The notes: generated from the letters alone by a model not told the origin. 64,000 nt of DNA from Serratia sp. H1w (GCF_000633355.1 NZ_AYMQ01000063.1:1-64000); one strand, 5' to 3'. Positions 28,621 to 38,426 are shown, counted from the stretch's first letter. Program-made: numbers and translations.

Positions 28621-28691
28621 ATTTTACCCAAGAAGACAACTTGTTCAATATAAATAATAATTACGATACTATATTTTCTACATAGTGCAGA

Positions 28692-29708
28692 TTAGAGACT
28701 AGTAATAATATCTATGGTTTCATTGGTGCATTTTTCCCATGAAAGACTCTTAGCAAAATCTCGACCGTAAATCGACATCGCTGAGTTTTTATCTTGACGT
28801 AAAAGTGAAATTATTCCTTGAGCAATATCATCAACAGAATATGGATCTACTAAGATTGCTTTATTCTCACATAATTCTCGCATAGATGTATTATTACTTG
28901 TGAGAACAGGGATTCCAAAAGACATTGCCTCTAATGGTGGAAGGCCAAACCCTTCGTACATTGAAGGATAACAGAAACCAATTGCATTATCATATAAAGA
29001 ATATAATTGATTATCAGAGATATGACCGGTAAATATTATCCGATCATTTAAATTATCATTTTTTTTATGAGTAGCATCTTTAAAAACTCTGGAAACACCT
29101 TCTTTACCGACAATAACCAATTTAATTTCAGGATCAATCTCACCGAGAATGGCTGAAAATGCTTCACACAACCTCTGAATATTCTTTCTCGGTTCGAGAG
29201 AGCCAACAGTAAGAAGGTATTTCATTCCACCATAAATAGAATTCTCTTCTACGCTTGGTGTTTTTTTTATATCTACTCCATTATATACTACAGAAATTTT
29301 GTTCTCTGGTACTTTAAGATGTTCCATTATCTTATTTTTCGAAAAATCAGAAATAGTGATAATATGTTTTACTTTTTTAGCCATTTTAGGCTGAATAAAT
29401 TTATACCATGCTACAAACTTGTTATTAAGCCATTCGGGATGATCAAAGACAACTGTGTCATGAATCGTTACCACTTGATTTGAAATAGAAATAGGGCCAG
29501 TATTGCAAGGGGACCACAATATACTCTCCCCTATTTTCCTAGGTAAGACAAATTGTTCCCATGCATGCCCAATAAACCCTGGGTAAACATTATCGGGTTG
29601 AACAAGCTTATAATCTTCATTCCTAAAGTCTAAGTGGTCAATGATTCGTTGCGTGTAACGCTGAACACCAGTTGTATGCCCTAAAAGATTTCTGCTGTTA
29701 ATAAACAT
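28692..29708 (-). CDS. Family 4 glycosyltransferase, mannosyltransferase-like
   Basis: GT-B glycosyltransferase, about 338 residues. The start at 29708 is chosen because GAGGAAATTA immediately precedes that ATG; a longer frame opening with TTG at 29735 overlaps wzy by four bases and is less credible. The donor domain has LTVGSLEPRKN, a complete EX7E motif in YEGFGLPPLEAM, and LVDPYS. This group contains many mannosyltransferases of O-antigen and capsule loci, which agrees with manC-manB in the operon. Donor specificity is inference. Confidence 0.82.
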   Translation of the reverse strand: MFINSRNLLGHTTGVQRYTQRIIDHLDFRNEDYKLVQPDNVYPGFIGHAWEQFVLPRKIGESILWSPCNTGPISISNQVVTIHDTVVFDHPEWLNNKFVAWYKFIQPKMAKKVKHIITISDFSKNKIMEHLKVPENKISVVYNGVDIKKTPSVEENSIYGGMKYLLTVGSLEPRKNIQRLCEAFSAILGEIDPEIKLVIVGKEGVSRVFKDATHKKNDNLNDRIIFTGHISDNQLYSLYDNAIGFCYPSMYEGFGLPPLEAMSFGIPVLTSNNTSMRELCENKAILVDPYSVDDIAQGIISLLRQDKNSAMSIYGRDFAKSLSWEKCTNETIDIITSL

Positions 29709-29731
29709 TAATTTCCTCAATGCAGTAGATT

Positions 29732-30970
29732 TCAAGTTATAATTTTAGATTTAAAATCATCAAACACGATTAGTGCTGGTGTTAGTGTCCAATAGTAAGA
29801 AAAATAATCTAAACCGCCACCTGTGGTGAATATTAATATAATAGGCAAGATAATTGGTGATATTATATAAAAGTTTGACTTGCTATCTTTAATTAATTTT
29901 AACAGTGGATAAAAAATCGCAAGAAAACCTAAAACTCCAGCTTGTTGTAATATTGAAACGAAACTATTATGCACAATACTTTCTTCATGATAATATTTCA
30001 GCCCTGCCAAATATTGAAATTGAACTTCTGAAAACGAGTTATATCCAGAACCCACGAGAAAATTATCAATCCAAATACGCATTCCAACAATGACTGATGA
30101 TGAGCGGCCTATGCTTGACAGGTCATCAAAGAAATTAACTACAAAATAAGGCCAAATAAATCCAAAAAACACAATTGTTAATAAAATAAATTTACAAATA
30201 GTATTTTTTATTCTCACTGAACGAATTATTTTTCGTAGAAGAAAAACCAGCAGACTTAACAATATAACACAACCAAATGCTGTTATTACAGTTCTGGAGA
30301 AAGTCAGAAATGCATATATGGAAATTATTGGCAGTAAGAAAATTATTTTACTTGCTGAAGTCGTCCGTATAATCAAATAAGTTATAAATGCAACTGGAAA
30401 TGCCGACATAGATGGCTCAGACCAAAAAGATCTAACACGTAACATATCAGAACCTAGCCAGCCTCCTATAGCTCCCACCGAAAAAGACTTGTTATTGGCA
30501 ACCCAATCTAAAAACAATGGATAACCTAGCCTTTGTGCAACCATTTGGTACAATCCGTAAAATATTGCCATCAGCAAATATACTTTAACTGAACCAATAA
30601 AGAGATTTTCTTTATGCACTACTTTCAAGTAGCGATAGTAATGTAACATGATATAGAAACTTAATAGAAATGATATTCGGGCGAAAAACTGTGTCAGTTC
30701 TGAAGTGTTGCCATTACTATTTACAGAGACTACATGACCTAACGAGACACACAAGAATAAAAAGAATATCAGTACTAATGAAATCATTTCCATTTTGCTT
30801 ATGAATATCTTTTCTATCCCGGTAATCATAAAAACCAATGGGAATATTAAAATAAACAATGGAAGTCCAACTGTATTGAAATTTACAATAGCAGTGTTGG
30901 ACAAAATTCCGAACAGAATTGGTAACGAAAGCAGGAGTTTCATTATTAAATTATTATTCCGATCTATCAT
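29732..30970 (-). CDS. wzy: Wzy-like polysaccharide polymerase
   Basis: Very hydrophobic protein of 412 residues with about ten to twelve predicted helices and a large periplasmic loop near residues 130-190 (GYPLFLDWVANNKSFSV, RSFWSEPSMSAF), the usual Wzy layout. RSFWSEPS resembles the conserved motif of O-antigen ligase/polymerase-type proteins. It would link flipped repeat units at the outer face of the inner membrane. It sits between GT genes and downstream of wzx. Wzy proteins are recognised more by topology and context than by identity, so the assignment is good but not absolute. Confidence 0.82.
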   Translation of the reverse strand: MIDRNNNLIMKLLLSLPILFGILSNTAIVNFNTVGLPLFILIFPLVFMITGIEKIFISKMEMISLVLIFFLFLCVSLGHVVSVNSNGNTSELTQFFARISFLLSFYIMLHYYRYLKVVHKENLFIGSVKVYLLMAIFYGLYQMVAQRLGYPLFLDWVANNKSFSVGAIGGWLGSDMLRVRSFWSEPSMSAFPVAFITYLIIRTTSASKIIFLLPIISIYAFLTFSRTVITAFGCVILLSLLVFLLRKIIRSVRIKNTICKFILLTIVFFGFIWPYFVVNFFDDLSSIGRSSSVIVGMRIWIDNFLVGSGYNSFSEVQFQYLAGLKYYHEESIVHNSFVSILQQAGVLGFLAIFYPLLKLIKDSKSNFYIISPIILPIILIFTTGGGLDYFSYYWTLTPALIVFDDFKSKIIT

Positions 30971-31003
30971 TTTTATAACCTTATGATTTCAGGTGGAATG
31001 GAA

Positions 31004-31960
31004 TCAGAATATTTTTTTATTCAACCCAATAATGACAGATATGATGTTAATACTTTTTTTAAACTCAAGTTTACTTAGTCTTTTAAGAAGAACAAGCCAT
31101 AAAGATAGCCATACAGTTATGACGCTACAAGAGGAGCTATATTTTTTCGCAATACCTAATCTATTTTTAATTGCGTAAAAATCGGCTGTGAGCGACTTGC
31201 CAGAACCTGTACTGCCACCTTCTTTGTGAAAAACAGTGCTTTTACTTGCAATACCAAAATCGGCTATGGTTTTCATTCTAAATGAGTAATCTAATTCTTC
31301 AAAATATAGAAAATAATCCTCAGATAACAAGCCAACTTTATTTAAGCAATCTTTAGTAAAAAACAAAGATGCTCCAATAATATAGTCGATTTGATTTTCG
31401 ATAGCTTTCTCATCGAACTCATCGTTTATCTTTTTGTAAGCACATACATGTTTTACAGTACCTAGCCACTGATTATATTTTCCACCAAGTCCTTGCAAAC
31501 TAGTTTTGTCAGAAAAATATACTAGTTTACTTCCGCAAAGGCCGAGTCTTGGATTTAACTTCATTTTTTCTACCAATGCCTTGAGACTATCTACATCCAC
31601 TTCTGTGTCATTGTTTAAAACCCAGACATAATCACAATCTTCTTGATTGAGTGCTAATCTTATCCCTACATTATTACCTGCTGCGAATCCGAGATTGTTA
31701 ATATTATCGACAAGGAAGACTTTTTTTTCAAAAGGCTCATAATAATCACTATTTACATTATCTTTATTTAATAATATTACTTGACCTAGTGTTTCACAAT
31801 GCCCATCCAAACACGTCTTTATTTCTGTTAGAGAGTCATCTTGAGATCCATTATCACAAACTACGATGGTATATTTTATGCCCTCAAGTCTCACTAAAGA
31901 ATTTATACATGCAATAGTATCATTCTTGCCATTCCAGTTTAATACTACAATGTAAACCAT
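31004..31960 (-). CDS. Family 2 glycosyltransferase
   Basis: GT-A glycosyltransferase, 318 residues: IVVLNWNGKNDT, VVCDNGSQDDS, NNLGFAAGNNVG, VLNNDTEVD as the metal motif, then GASLFF and DYFLYFEELDYSFR. This is the common rhamnosyl/galactosyl-type GT2 of capsule loci. AGAGG precedes the ATG. Nine bases separate it from the GT4 before it, so the genes are cotranscribed. Donor unknown. Confidence 0.85.
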   Translation of the reverse strand: MVYIVVLNWNGKNDTIACINSLVRLEGIKYTIVVCDNGSQDDSLTEIKTCLDGHCETLGQVILLNKDNVNSDYYEPFEKKVFLVDNINNLGFAAGNNVGIRLALNQEDCDYVWVLNNDTEVDVDSLKALVEKMKLNPRLGLCGSKLVYFSDKTSLQGLGGKYNQWLGTVKHVCAYKKINDEFDEKAIENQIDYIIGASLFFTKDCLNKVGLLSEDYFLYFEELDYSFRMKTIADFGIASKSTVFHKEGGSTGSGKSLTADFYAIKNRLGIAKKYSSSCSVITVWLSLWLVLLKRLSKLEFKKSINIISVIIGLNKKIF

Positions 31961-31968
31961 AAAGCCTC

Positions 31969-33078
31969 TTATACCATTTTTTCAAAGATAGCTTTCCAAC
32001 GTTCTGCTATCGCTTCAACAGTGAATTTTTTAGATAACTGGATAGCTCTTTTCTTATCCAAGAATAGTAGATCTCTTTGTGCTTCATATGCCTTTATTTT
32101 ATTATTAAATCCATTCAAAAAATTATTCTCTGCGAATATATTTTTTTTAAATACTTCATCGTCCCCGATAATAATTCTCGGACCAATATGATCTGTTGTT
32201 ATAGGTACACATCCCGACGCCATTGCTTCTATCATTGCCATGCCAAATAGTTCTTCCCAACTATCTGTTTTCTTAGATGGTAAAATAATGATATCACTTC
32301 TTTTGCATAATTTAGAAACTTCGTGCCTGTTACTCAAATGTCCATGGTAGATTAAGTTTTCATTTTTTCTTGCTGCAGTTACAACTAATTCTCTTAAATA
32401 ACCATCACCAATAATATTGAAGCTTACGTCTTTAATGTCATTGGCCAGTTGTATTATATCACTTATACCTTTTTCCTCTACAAGTCTTCCAAGATATAAT
32501 ACATTTATTTTATTGTCACAATTTATCTCAAGAGATTCGTTGTTGAATATATCCCAGTTGTAAGAGTGGTATACGACTGTTATTTTTTCCTCATCAATGC
32601 CCATATGCTCGTGTAATTGTTCTGATACCTTATCGGTAACGGCAGCTATTTTAAAAACAGTTTTATGCAAAAACAAATTCCATTGTTTTTTTATATAATT
32701 CGAATTTGTCTTATATGGAAAGTTATTATCACTCCACGAATGCCAAGATGTATGATAAATATTTTTCGATCTCTTTAGTATTCTATTTAAAAAAACAACC
32801 CTCCAATCTAAAGGTGCCATACCTACAATGATTAGTTTATCACTTAAATTCTGAGGGAAGATAAAAAAGAAAGTTAATTTAATGAAGTCTAAAATAGCTT
32901 TTAAAACAAACTTTCCATTTTTCTTTTTTAAACCCCTAAAGATTAACTTCAATGTCGAAAATTCTAAATACTTAACATTAGGAACATTCAAAGCCTCAAT
33001 CGCTGCCAAATAGTGTCCCCGATCTCCATACTCATGAATAATATAAAGAGTCTCTACTTTCCTCATTTTTTGATTCAT
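31969..33078 (-). CDS. Family 4 glycosyltransferase
   Basis: GT-B glycosyltransferase, 369 residues. The donor half contains VLYLGRLVEEKG, ILPSKKTDSWEELFGMAMIEAMASG with a complete EX7E motif, and ITTDHIGPR. The N-terminus begins LYIIHEYGDRGHY. The ATG overlaps the wzx stop as ATGA. The gene is A+T-rich. Together with the other three GTs and WcaJ it suggests a repeat unit of up to about five sugars. Confidence 0.85.
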   Translation of the reverse strand: MNQKMRKVETLYIIHEYGDRGHYLAAIEALNVPNVKYLEFSTLKLIFRGLKKKNGKFVLKAILDFIKLTFFFIFPQNLSDKLIIVGMAPLDWRVVFLNRILKRSKNIYHTSWHSWSDNNFPYKTNSNYIKKQWNLFLHKTVFKIAAVTDKVSEQLHEHMGIDEEKITVVYHSYNWDIFNNESLEINCDNKINVLYLGRLVEEKGISDIIQLANDIKDVSFNIIGDGYLRELVVTAARKNENLIYHGHLSNRHEVSKLCKRSDIIILPSKKTDSWEELFGMAMIEAMASGCVPITTDHIGPRIIIGDDEVFKKNIFAENNFLNGFNNKIKAYEAQRDLLFLDKKRAIQLSKKFTVEAIAERWKAIFEKMV

Positions 33079-34355
33079 TCCTTCTTTCGTAAAATTTTAT
33101 AAGCTCCAACAATACCCAATGTAAATACAGATCGAGTTTGTATTTTCAAACATTCTTTTGTTCTTTGATTAAATGCATTACCAAGCCAAGATGCGAATAG
33201 TTGACTTATTAACGTAGCCCAGGCAGCGCCAATTATTCCATATTTGGGTATTAATATAGTATTCAATACTACATTGATTATCAAACCGAGGATTATCCTT
33301 ATTAATCTATAATATCCAAGGTTTCTCAATATCATAAAATTAGTACATGCCGTACCAAGAACAGAAAACATAGTTGCAAAGACGGTTATGTTAAGTACGG
33401 CTAATGAGTTTACGTAATCCGGACCAAACAACAATGGAATAACAAAAGGAGAAACAACTATTACTGCCAGACCACTAATGAATGCAAAAAAGAATACTAT
33501 ATCAAAGTATATTCTAACATTTTCCTCAGATGTGTCTTTTGCTATCATTGGATAGAAAGATGTAGCAATTAATGCTGGAAGAAAAACATAGGCTTCCGAT
33601 ATTCTCATAGCCACGCTATATATACCGGTTTCACTTGCACCTAAATAATAGGCTATCATCATCTGATCTATTCGTGTGTATAATATAATTATCACAGAAG
33701 ATATCAACATAGGATAAGCTGGTTTCATTATTTTTCTTGCTATATCCTTACTAAACTTTCTTATAGAGACCTTAATATCCCGATTAAAAAAATAAATAAT
33801 AATGAGATTTATTGCCACATCAAATGACGCGCTTATAGCAAACGGAATCAATCCAAAATCAGCATAAATTATATAAACTTTGAAGAGAGATGAAAGAATA
33901 AGTCCAATTATACTTATTTTTGTTAATACTTTAGCTTTTGATTTGGCCTGATAATAACTCCAATAAGTTGTATAATTGTAAAAAAAGACTGAAAAAATGA
34001 ATATTAAAAAAGTTAACTTTATACTTAATGAGTAAAATTTAAATAGTGGACTAAAAAGAAAACAAGTGGATACAACAACCACTCCTAAACATACAAACCA
34101 TCTCAAAATAAATACTGTAGAGAACAATTCAACTTCGTTATACTTTTCTTGAGAAAATTCTTTTAATATAATGCTGTCCAAACCAAGTGAACTAATAACC
34201 CACAGTAATGTTACTACACTAATGCCTAAACTATATATACCAAAATACTCCGTACCTAACTGTTTGGCGATAAATCCTAAAAAAATAAAAGTCAAAATGA
34301 GCTTTAATATTTTTTCCAGTAACATCCAACCTGCATTGAACAAGTAAATTCGCAT
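33075..34355 (-). CDS. wzx: Wzx: repeat-unit flippase
   Basis: Polysaccharide transporter of the MOP/PST family, 426 residues with about twelve hydrophobic helices, a start typical of Wzx (NAGWMLLEKILKLILTFIFLGFIAKQLGTEYFGIYSL) and conserved GLDSIILKEF and ARIDQMMIAYYLG-like segments. It flips undecaprenyl-linked repeat units across the inner membrane. It is the first gene after wzc, separated from it by a hairpin at 34371-34399, and is translationally coupled to the next GT. Confidence 0.9.
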   Translation of the reverse strand: MRIYLFNAGWMLLEKILKLILTFIFLGFIAKQLGTEYFGIYSLGISVVTLLWVISSLGLDSIILKEFSQEKYNEVELFSTVFILRWFVCLGVVVVSTCFLFSPLFKFYSLSIKLTFLIFIFSVFFYNYTTYWSYYQAKSKAKVLTKISIIGLILSSLFKVYIIYADFGLIPFAISASFDVAINLIIIYFFNRDIKVSIRKFSKDIARKIMKPAYPMLISSVIIILYTRIDQMMIAYYLGASETGIYSVAMRISEAYVFLPALIATSFYPMIAKDTSEENVRIYFDIVFFFAFISGLAVIVVSPFVIPLLFGPDYVNSLAVLNITVFATMFSVLGTACTNFMILRNLGYYRLIRIILGLIINVVLNTILIPKYGIIGAAWATLISQLFASWLGNAFNQRTKECLKIQTRSVFTLGIVGAYKILRKKE

Positions 34356-34370
34356 TTCTATCTAACCTTA

Positions 34371-34399
34371 CCCCTTACATCCAATTTAGATATAAGGGG
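34371..34399 (-). promoter_or_regulatory. Intra-operon hairpin between wzc and wzx
   Basis: Arms CCCCTTA (34371-34377) and TAAGGGG (34393-34399) form a seven-base-pair stem directly after the wzc stop. On the transcribed (minus) strand no T run follows, so it is not a classical terminator. In E. coli K30 a stem-loop after wzc is reported to lower expression of the downstream biosynthetic genes. The same position here suggests a similar balance between export and assembly genes, or an mRNA processing point. Confidence 0.5.
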
Positions 34400-34406
34400 A
34401 GTTTTT

Positions 34407-36569
34407 TTATTTATCAGACTCGTATGAATACTGATAATAACCATAATTTCCTATTGATTTATTAAGCATTGCGTTCATTATTGCACCTTTAATATTCACA
34501 CCATTTTGCTCAAAACGCCTGATACTGACCTCTACTTCCTTTACAGTAGTTTCTTCATATCTTGCTACTATCAAAGCAGTACCAATAGAGCGACCAATAA
34601 TTGCAGCATCCGTAACAGCTAAAATGGGAGGTGTATCTACAATAACAATATCGTAGCGCTCATTAGCCCAATTCAAAAACTCAGAAAGCCGCTTTCCCAT
34701 CAATAACTCTGATGGGTTTGGTGGCACGCTACCTCTTGGTACAAAATCAAAGCCCTCTATTTCCGTATTAACTATGCCATTATCAAAATCTGTTTTACCA
34801 ATAAGAATCTCTGACAACCCTTGCTTGTTTTCAGTTCCTAACAATTCGTGCGTATATCCTTTTCTTAAGTCGGCATCAACTAAAAGAACTTTTGCACCTG
34901 TTTGCGCAATAACTACTGCTAAGTTTGCACACACAAATGTTTTGCCAATGGCTGGACTAGCACCGGAGATCATCAATATATTATTTTTAGCTTCGATCAT
35001 TGCAAAATGCAAACTAGTGCGCAAACTTCTTATAGACTCAATAGCAAGATCTGTTGGATTTCCAATGGATAACAGATTTTCAGATCTCTTATTTATCCTC
35101 TTACCTTTATTTTGCTTTTTAAGAAGTTGATCCTTATTTTTTTGCCAATCTGAAAGTGGAATGCTGGCATACACATTGATGCCCACCTCTTCAAGTTGGT
35201 CTGGACTACTAATACCTTTATGTAACATCGCTCGTATAAATACATATGCTGTAGCCAACACCATTCCGAGCAAAGTAATAATTATAACAACTAGTGTTTT
35301 CTTCGGTTCTACAGGCTTTGGTTGTGTTAATGCACTATCAATTATTCGAACATTTCCAACGGTGCTTGCCTTATTGATGCTCAACTCTTGTTGTTTGTTC
35401 AATAATTGCATATAAATGGCTTGCCCAGCCTGAACATCCCTTGTGAGCCTCAATATTTCTTGTTGTGTTTTTGGCATTCCACCAATGCGAGTATTTAATT
35501 TTCCTTTCTCTTTCTCTAATGTAACCCTTTTTTCTAATAAGGACTTATATGCAGGGTGTTCTTTAGTATATAACTTTGAGATCTCAGCCTCTTTGAAAGT
35601 TAGTTCATTTAATTGAGACTCTACTGCAACCATTGTGTCAAGTACAGATTTAGCCTCCAACGAAAGATCAACAGAGTCATTACTTTGTCTAAATTTATTC
35701 AGTCTATCTTCTGCACTGTCCAATGATGATCTAATATCAGGTAATTGATCATTCAAAAACGCTAAGCTTTTAGCTGCTTCTGCAGACTTTCTATCAACAT
35801 TTTGTTCTAAGTAATTATTTATTATGCTATTGAGAGTTTTCTTTATTTCTGCAGGTTTATCGCCAACTAAACTAAGAGCTAAAACACCTGTATCCTTACC
35901 CTTATCTGCAACTGACAATCGATCGCGTAAGATGTTTATAGCTAATAAATAATCTAATTTCTCAACTTCAAATTCAGTGCCTGCTTTTGCTGCAATCCCA
36001 CTAATAAGAAACGAAACACCATACTGATTTACTGGAACATTTACTTTTCCTGTTATGCTAGTGCCATCATTCAAATACACTTCAAAATTTTCACTATCAA
36101 TTATATGTACAACAATTTTTTTTGGAACTATTTCATCTGAAAAACTCAAACGAGAAAGAGCAATACTTCCAGGCTTATCTCCCATTAGTCGTGCCCAACC
36201 CCTTCCAAGAATAGGGAAGTATTTCTCAGTTATTTCAGTATCTAAATTTAAATCGGTAATAGTTTTACCTATAACCATTCGAGATTGTATAAGCTCAATT
36301 TCAGCAGCAGAAAGAGGCTGATTTGTTGGTAACATCTCAGATATATCATTAAGTATTGAGCTTCCGGTACTTCTCTCAACTTGTACTAACGCATCAGCTC
36401 TATATATAGGCGTTGCAAGAACAGAATAAAAAATCGCAACAACCGCAAAGAGTGATGTAATACCAATTATTAACCAGCAATTATCTATCAACGTTCCAAA
36501 AATACGTTTCAGATCAATTTCGTCTGCTGCATCATTGATGTTAGATACAGCTCTATTCTTTTCTGACAT
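34407..36569 (-). CDS. wzc: Wzc: polysaccharide co-polymerase and autophosphorylating tyrosine kinase
   Basis: Inner-membrane BY-kinase controlling polymer length and export. 720 residues from the ATG at 36569, close to E. coli Wzc. One N-terminal helix (LIGI-like, about residues 30-50), a large periplasmic Wzz-like domain with coiled coil, a second helix near 425-445, then the kinase: Walker A ISGASPAIGKT, A' VDADLRKG, B IVDTPPIL, and a C-terminal tyrosine cluster YGYYQYSYESDK. Upstream in-frame codons overlap wzb and lack a ribosome site. Substrate of the neighbouring phosphatase Wzb. Confidence 0.95.
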   Translation of the reverse strand: MSEKNRAVSNINDAADEIDLKRIFGTLIDNCWLIIGITSLFAVVAIFYSVLATPIYRADALVQVERSTGSSILNDISEMLPTNQPLSAAEIELIQSRMVIGKTITDLNLDTEITEKYFPILGRGWARLMGDKPGSIALSRLSFSDEIVPKKIVVHIIDSENFEVYLNDGTSITGKVNVPVNQYGVSFLISGIAAKAGTEFEVEKLDYLLAINILRDRLSVADKGKDTGVLALSLVGDKPAEIKKTLNSIINNYLEQNVDRKSAEAAKSLAFLNDQLPDIRSSLDSAEDRLNKFRQSNDSVDLSLEAKSVLDTMVAVESQLNELTFKEAEISKLYTKEHPAYKSLLEKRVTLEKEKGKLNTRIGGMPKTQQEILRLTRDVQAGQAIYMQLLNKQQELSINKASTVGNVRIIDSALTQPKPVEPKKTLVVIIITLLGMVLATAYVFIRAMLHKGISSPDQLEEVGINVYASIPLSDWQKNKDQLLKKQNKGKRINKRSENLLSIGNPTDLAIESIRSLRTSLHFAMIEAKNNILMISGASPAIGKTFVCANLAVVIAQTGAKVLLVDADLRKGYTHELLGTENKQGLSEILIGKTDFDNGIVNTEIEGFDFVPRGSVPPNPSELLMGKRLSEFLNWANERYDIVIVDTPPILAVTDAAIIGRSIGTALIVARYEETTVKEVEVSIRRFEQNGVNIKGAIMNAMLNKSIGNYGYYQYSYESDK

Positions 36570-36577
36570 CTCATTAC

Positions 36578-37015
36578 CTACTTTCGTTTTAAGGCATTGA
36601 CCCAATGTTTAGCAGCATTTTCTAGTGTCTCATATACAAGCTTAAAGGTTTCTTTACTTTGCTTATATGGGTCACCAATATCACGCCGTTCAAGCCAGTG
36701 AGCATATAGCATTGTCTTGCCCCTGACCTCAGGAGCTAATTTACATACAGCCTCTATATGTTTATTTTCCATCACTAATATCAGATCATTTTCTCGACAC
36801 ATCTGACTCGTTAATTGGCGAGCAATATGACCTTTCAGTGATACACCGTGTTCTTCCGCCACTAATTCGGCCATATTATCAGCAGGGGCACCTACGACCG
36901 CATGAATCCCTGCTGAGCTTATTTTTATTTCAGGCAACTGTCTTTTTAATAGTCGTGCCCCCGTAGGTGAACGACATATGTTTCCGACACAAACAACTAA
37001 TACTGAATTAAACAT
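36578..37015 (-). CDS. wzb: Wzb: low-molecular-weight protein tyrosine phosphatase
   Basis: Cytoplasmic phosphatase that dephosphorylates the Wzc tyrosine tail. 145 residues from the ATG at 37015; E. coli Wzb has 147. The P-loop is VCVGNICRSPTG (C-x5-R-S) and the general acid Asp lies in GDPYKQS. The 31-codon upstream extension overlaps the end of wza and is rejected. It begins two bases after the wza stop and ends eight bases before wzc. Confidence 0.95.
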   Translation of the reverse strand: MFNSVLVVCVGNICRSPTGARLLKRQLPEIKISSAGIHAVVGAPADNMAELVAEEHGVSLKGHIARQLTSQMCRENDLILVMENKHIEAVCKLAPEVRGKTMLYAHWLERRDIGDPYKQSKETFKLVYETLENAAKHWVNALKRK

Positions 37016-37017
37016 GA

Positions 37018-38154
37018 TTAGTTCCACTGATTGATGAAACGAACAGTCTCTGTCATATTGTGCACACCGGTAATTGTAGGAACTAACTGACTTATTACAC
37101 GATTCCATCGCACAACAGGAGCTGTAGTCACATATACAATGTCATAAGGTTGAAGCTGGAACTCAGTACCCATTACCAATGCGGAAGCGTCCGCAGCGTT
37201 CAACTGGAAAATATTGGCAATTTTGTCCCCCTCAGCCCCACGTAGCGGACGAATAACAAATACACCAGTCGCATCAGACATCGCCTGATCCATGCCCTCA
37301 GCATTACCCAGTGCCTCGGTTAACGTCATACCACTTCGATCCATCCGCAGCGTTGACTGTTTCTTCACCTCTCCCATAACGAACACTTTCAGGTCATCGT
37401 TACGCGGAATGTAGAGGATGTCGCCAGGATAGAGAAGATGGTTTTGGGTTAGGTCGCCTTTTTGCATCAAAGCCTGCAGAGAAATTCGCTGTTCCTTACC
37501 ATTATGCGTTAACACCACATTGCGCCAATCAGCGTTTTCTGCAAGACCACCGGCATTATTGATGGCATCCATAATGGTCAACGGCACGTTGGTAATTGGT
37601 TGTTGGCCGGATTTTACGACTTCACCTGTCACATACGCCTTCTGTGAACGGAAAGCTGCTATGCTCACATCCACTTGTGGGCTCTCAATATATTGAGCCA
37701 ACCGGCTAGCAATATCGTTACGGACCTGACTAGCCGTTTTCCCAACAACTTTCACCTTGCCAATGTAAGGATAGAAAATGGTGCCATCGGCATTCACCCA
37801 GTTACCAGTATCGCTGGCACTGCGGTATTGACCTGCTGGAGTAGTCAGTTCTGGGTGATCCCAAACGGTCACCATCAGCACATCGCCGACACCGATACGG
37901 TACTCATAGTTTTGAAGTGCCAGTTCCAACGCAGGGTTGGTTTGCGCGATGACCGGTTTTGGGCGCATTTTCTCAACCAGGCTCGGCGTCATCGGGTAAA
38001 TATTGACCAGCTTATTCAGGTTAAAATCGCTGTCTTCCTGCTTAACGACGTTTTTCCCGCTGGTTGAAAGGTGGGTGCCAGGGACCACCGTACAGCCGCT
38101 AATCACACTGATCGATACCAGTAGCGGTATCAGTTTCCATTGTTTCTTTGCCAT
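37018..38154 (-). CDS. wza: Wza: outer-membrane polysaccharide export lipoprotein
   Basis: Octameric outer-membrane translocon for group 1-type capsule/exopolysaccharide. 378 residues (E. coli Wza 379). The signal peptide ends in a lipobox with the lipidated Cys at about position 21 (VISGC). The polysaccharide export domain (about 85-170, [19 protein letters not shown]) is followed by two SLBB domains (about 175-330) and the C-terminal amphipathic helix region ([29 protein letters not shown]) that forms the outer-membrane barrel. It heads wza-wzb-wzc. Confidence 0.97.
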   Translation of the reverse strand: MAKKQWKLIPLLVSISVISGCTVVPGTHLSTSGKNVVKQEDSDFNLNKLVNIYPMTPSLVEKMRPKPVIAQTNPALELALQNYEYRIGVGDVLMVTVWDHPELTTPAGQYRSASDTGNWVNADGTIFYPYIGKVKVVGKTASQVRNDIASRLAQYIESPQVDVSIAAFRSQKAYVTGEVVKSGQQPITNVPLTIMDAINNAGGLAENADWRNVVLTHNGKEQRISLQALMQKGDLTQNHLLYPGDILYIPRNDDLKVFVMGEVKKQSTLRMDRSGMTLTEALGNAEGMDQAMSDATGVFVIRPLRGAEGDKIANIFQLNAADASALVMGTEFQLQPYDIVYVTTAPVVRWNRVISQLVPTITGVHNMTETVRFINQWN

Positions 38155-38188
38155 CGAATTTTCATCACTTTCAAAGTAAGTAAACTTG

Positions 38189-38206
38189 CAACGCTAGGCA
38201 CCTGGC
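38189..38206 (-). promoter_or_regulatory. Degenerate JUMPStart-like relic upstream of wza
   Basis: On the minus strand this 18-base segment, 35 bases before the wza start, reads GCCAGGTGCCTAGCGTTG. With one base missing and one inserted it matches about 15 of 18 bases of the JUMPStart 3' end (GCCAGGGGCGGTAGCGTG), but the GGCGGTAG ops core is broken. In E. coli group 1 and colanic acid loci JUMPStart sits just upstream of wza, so this may be the remnant of the ancestral element. The rest of the 38155-38468 gap holds no gene. Confidence 0.35.
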
Positions 38207-38403
38207 CAACCATGGCCGCTTAGGTGGTGCTTAGCAAAATTTTTTTGTTTGCGCTATGTATAGCTGTCCAGCGATACATGCATGAAAGCACTCATTGAGC
38301 AAACGTTGAGCCTGGGTTTGCTAAGATGCTGTTCTCAAACTCACAGTGAGTGGCGCATGCACCAGGAGTGTTTTCATGTGCGAAGGATCTCGGTCAGCCT
38401 AAA

Positions 38404-38426
38404 GGCCCGCGAAACATCCGCAGGCC
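38404..38426 (-). terminator. Hairpin after galF, weak terminator candidate
   Basis: Arms GGCCTGCG and CGCGGGCC (minus strand) form an eight-base-pair stem with one G-U around a seven-base loop, 43 bases after the galF stop. Only TTTA follows, so intrinsic termination would be weak. With 315 bases between galF and wza, it may separate galU-galF from the export genes in the absence of RfaH. Confidence 0.4.

Noticed and set aside
29705-29735. ATGA-type overlap between wzy and the following GT4
   Set aside because: The overlapping codon is TTG; a perfect GAGGAAATTA ribosome site points to the ATG at 29708, leaving a 23-base gap.
34366-34415. Possible plus-strand terminator (stem followed by T run) between wzc and wzx
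   Set aside because: No plus-strand gene runs into it; on the transcribed strand the T run is absent, so it was kept only as a hairpin.
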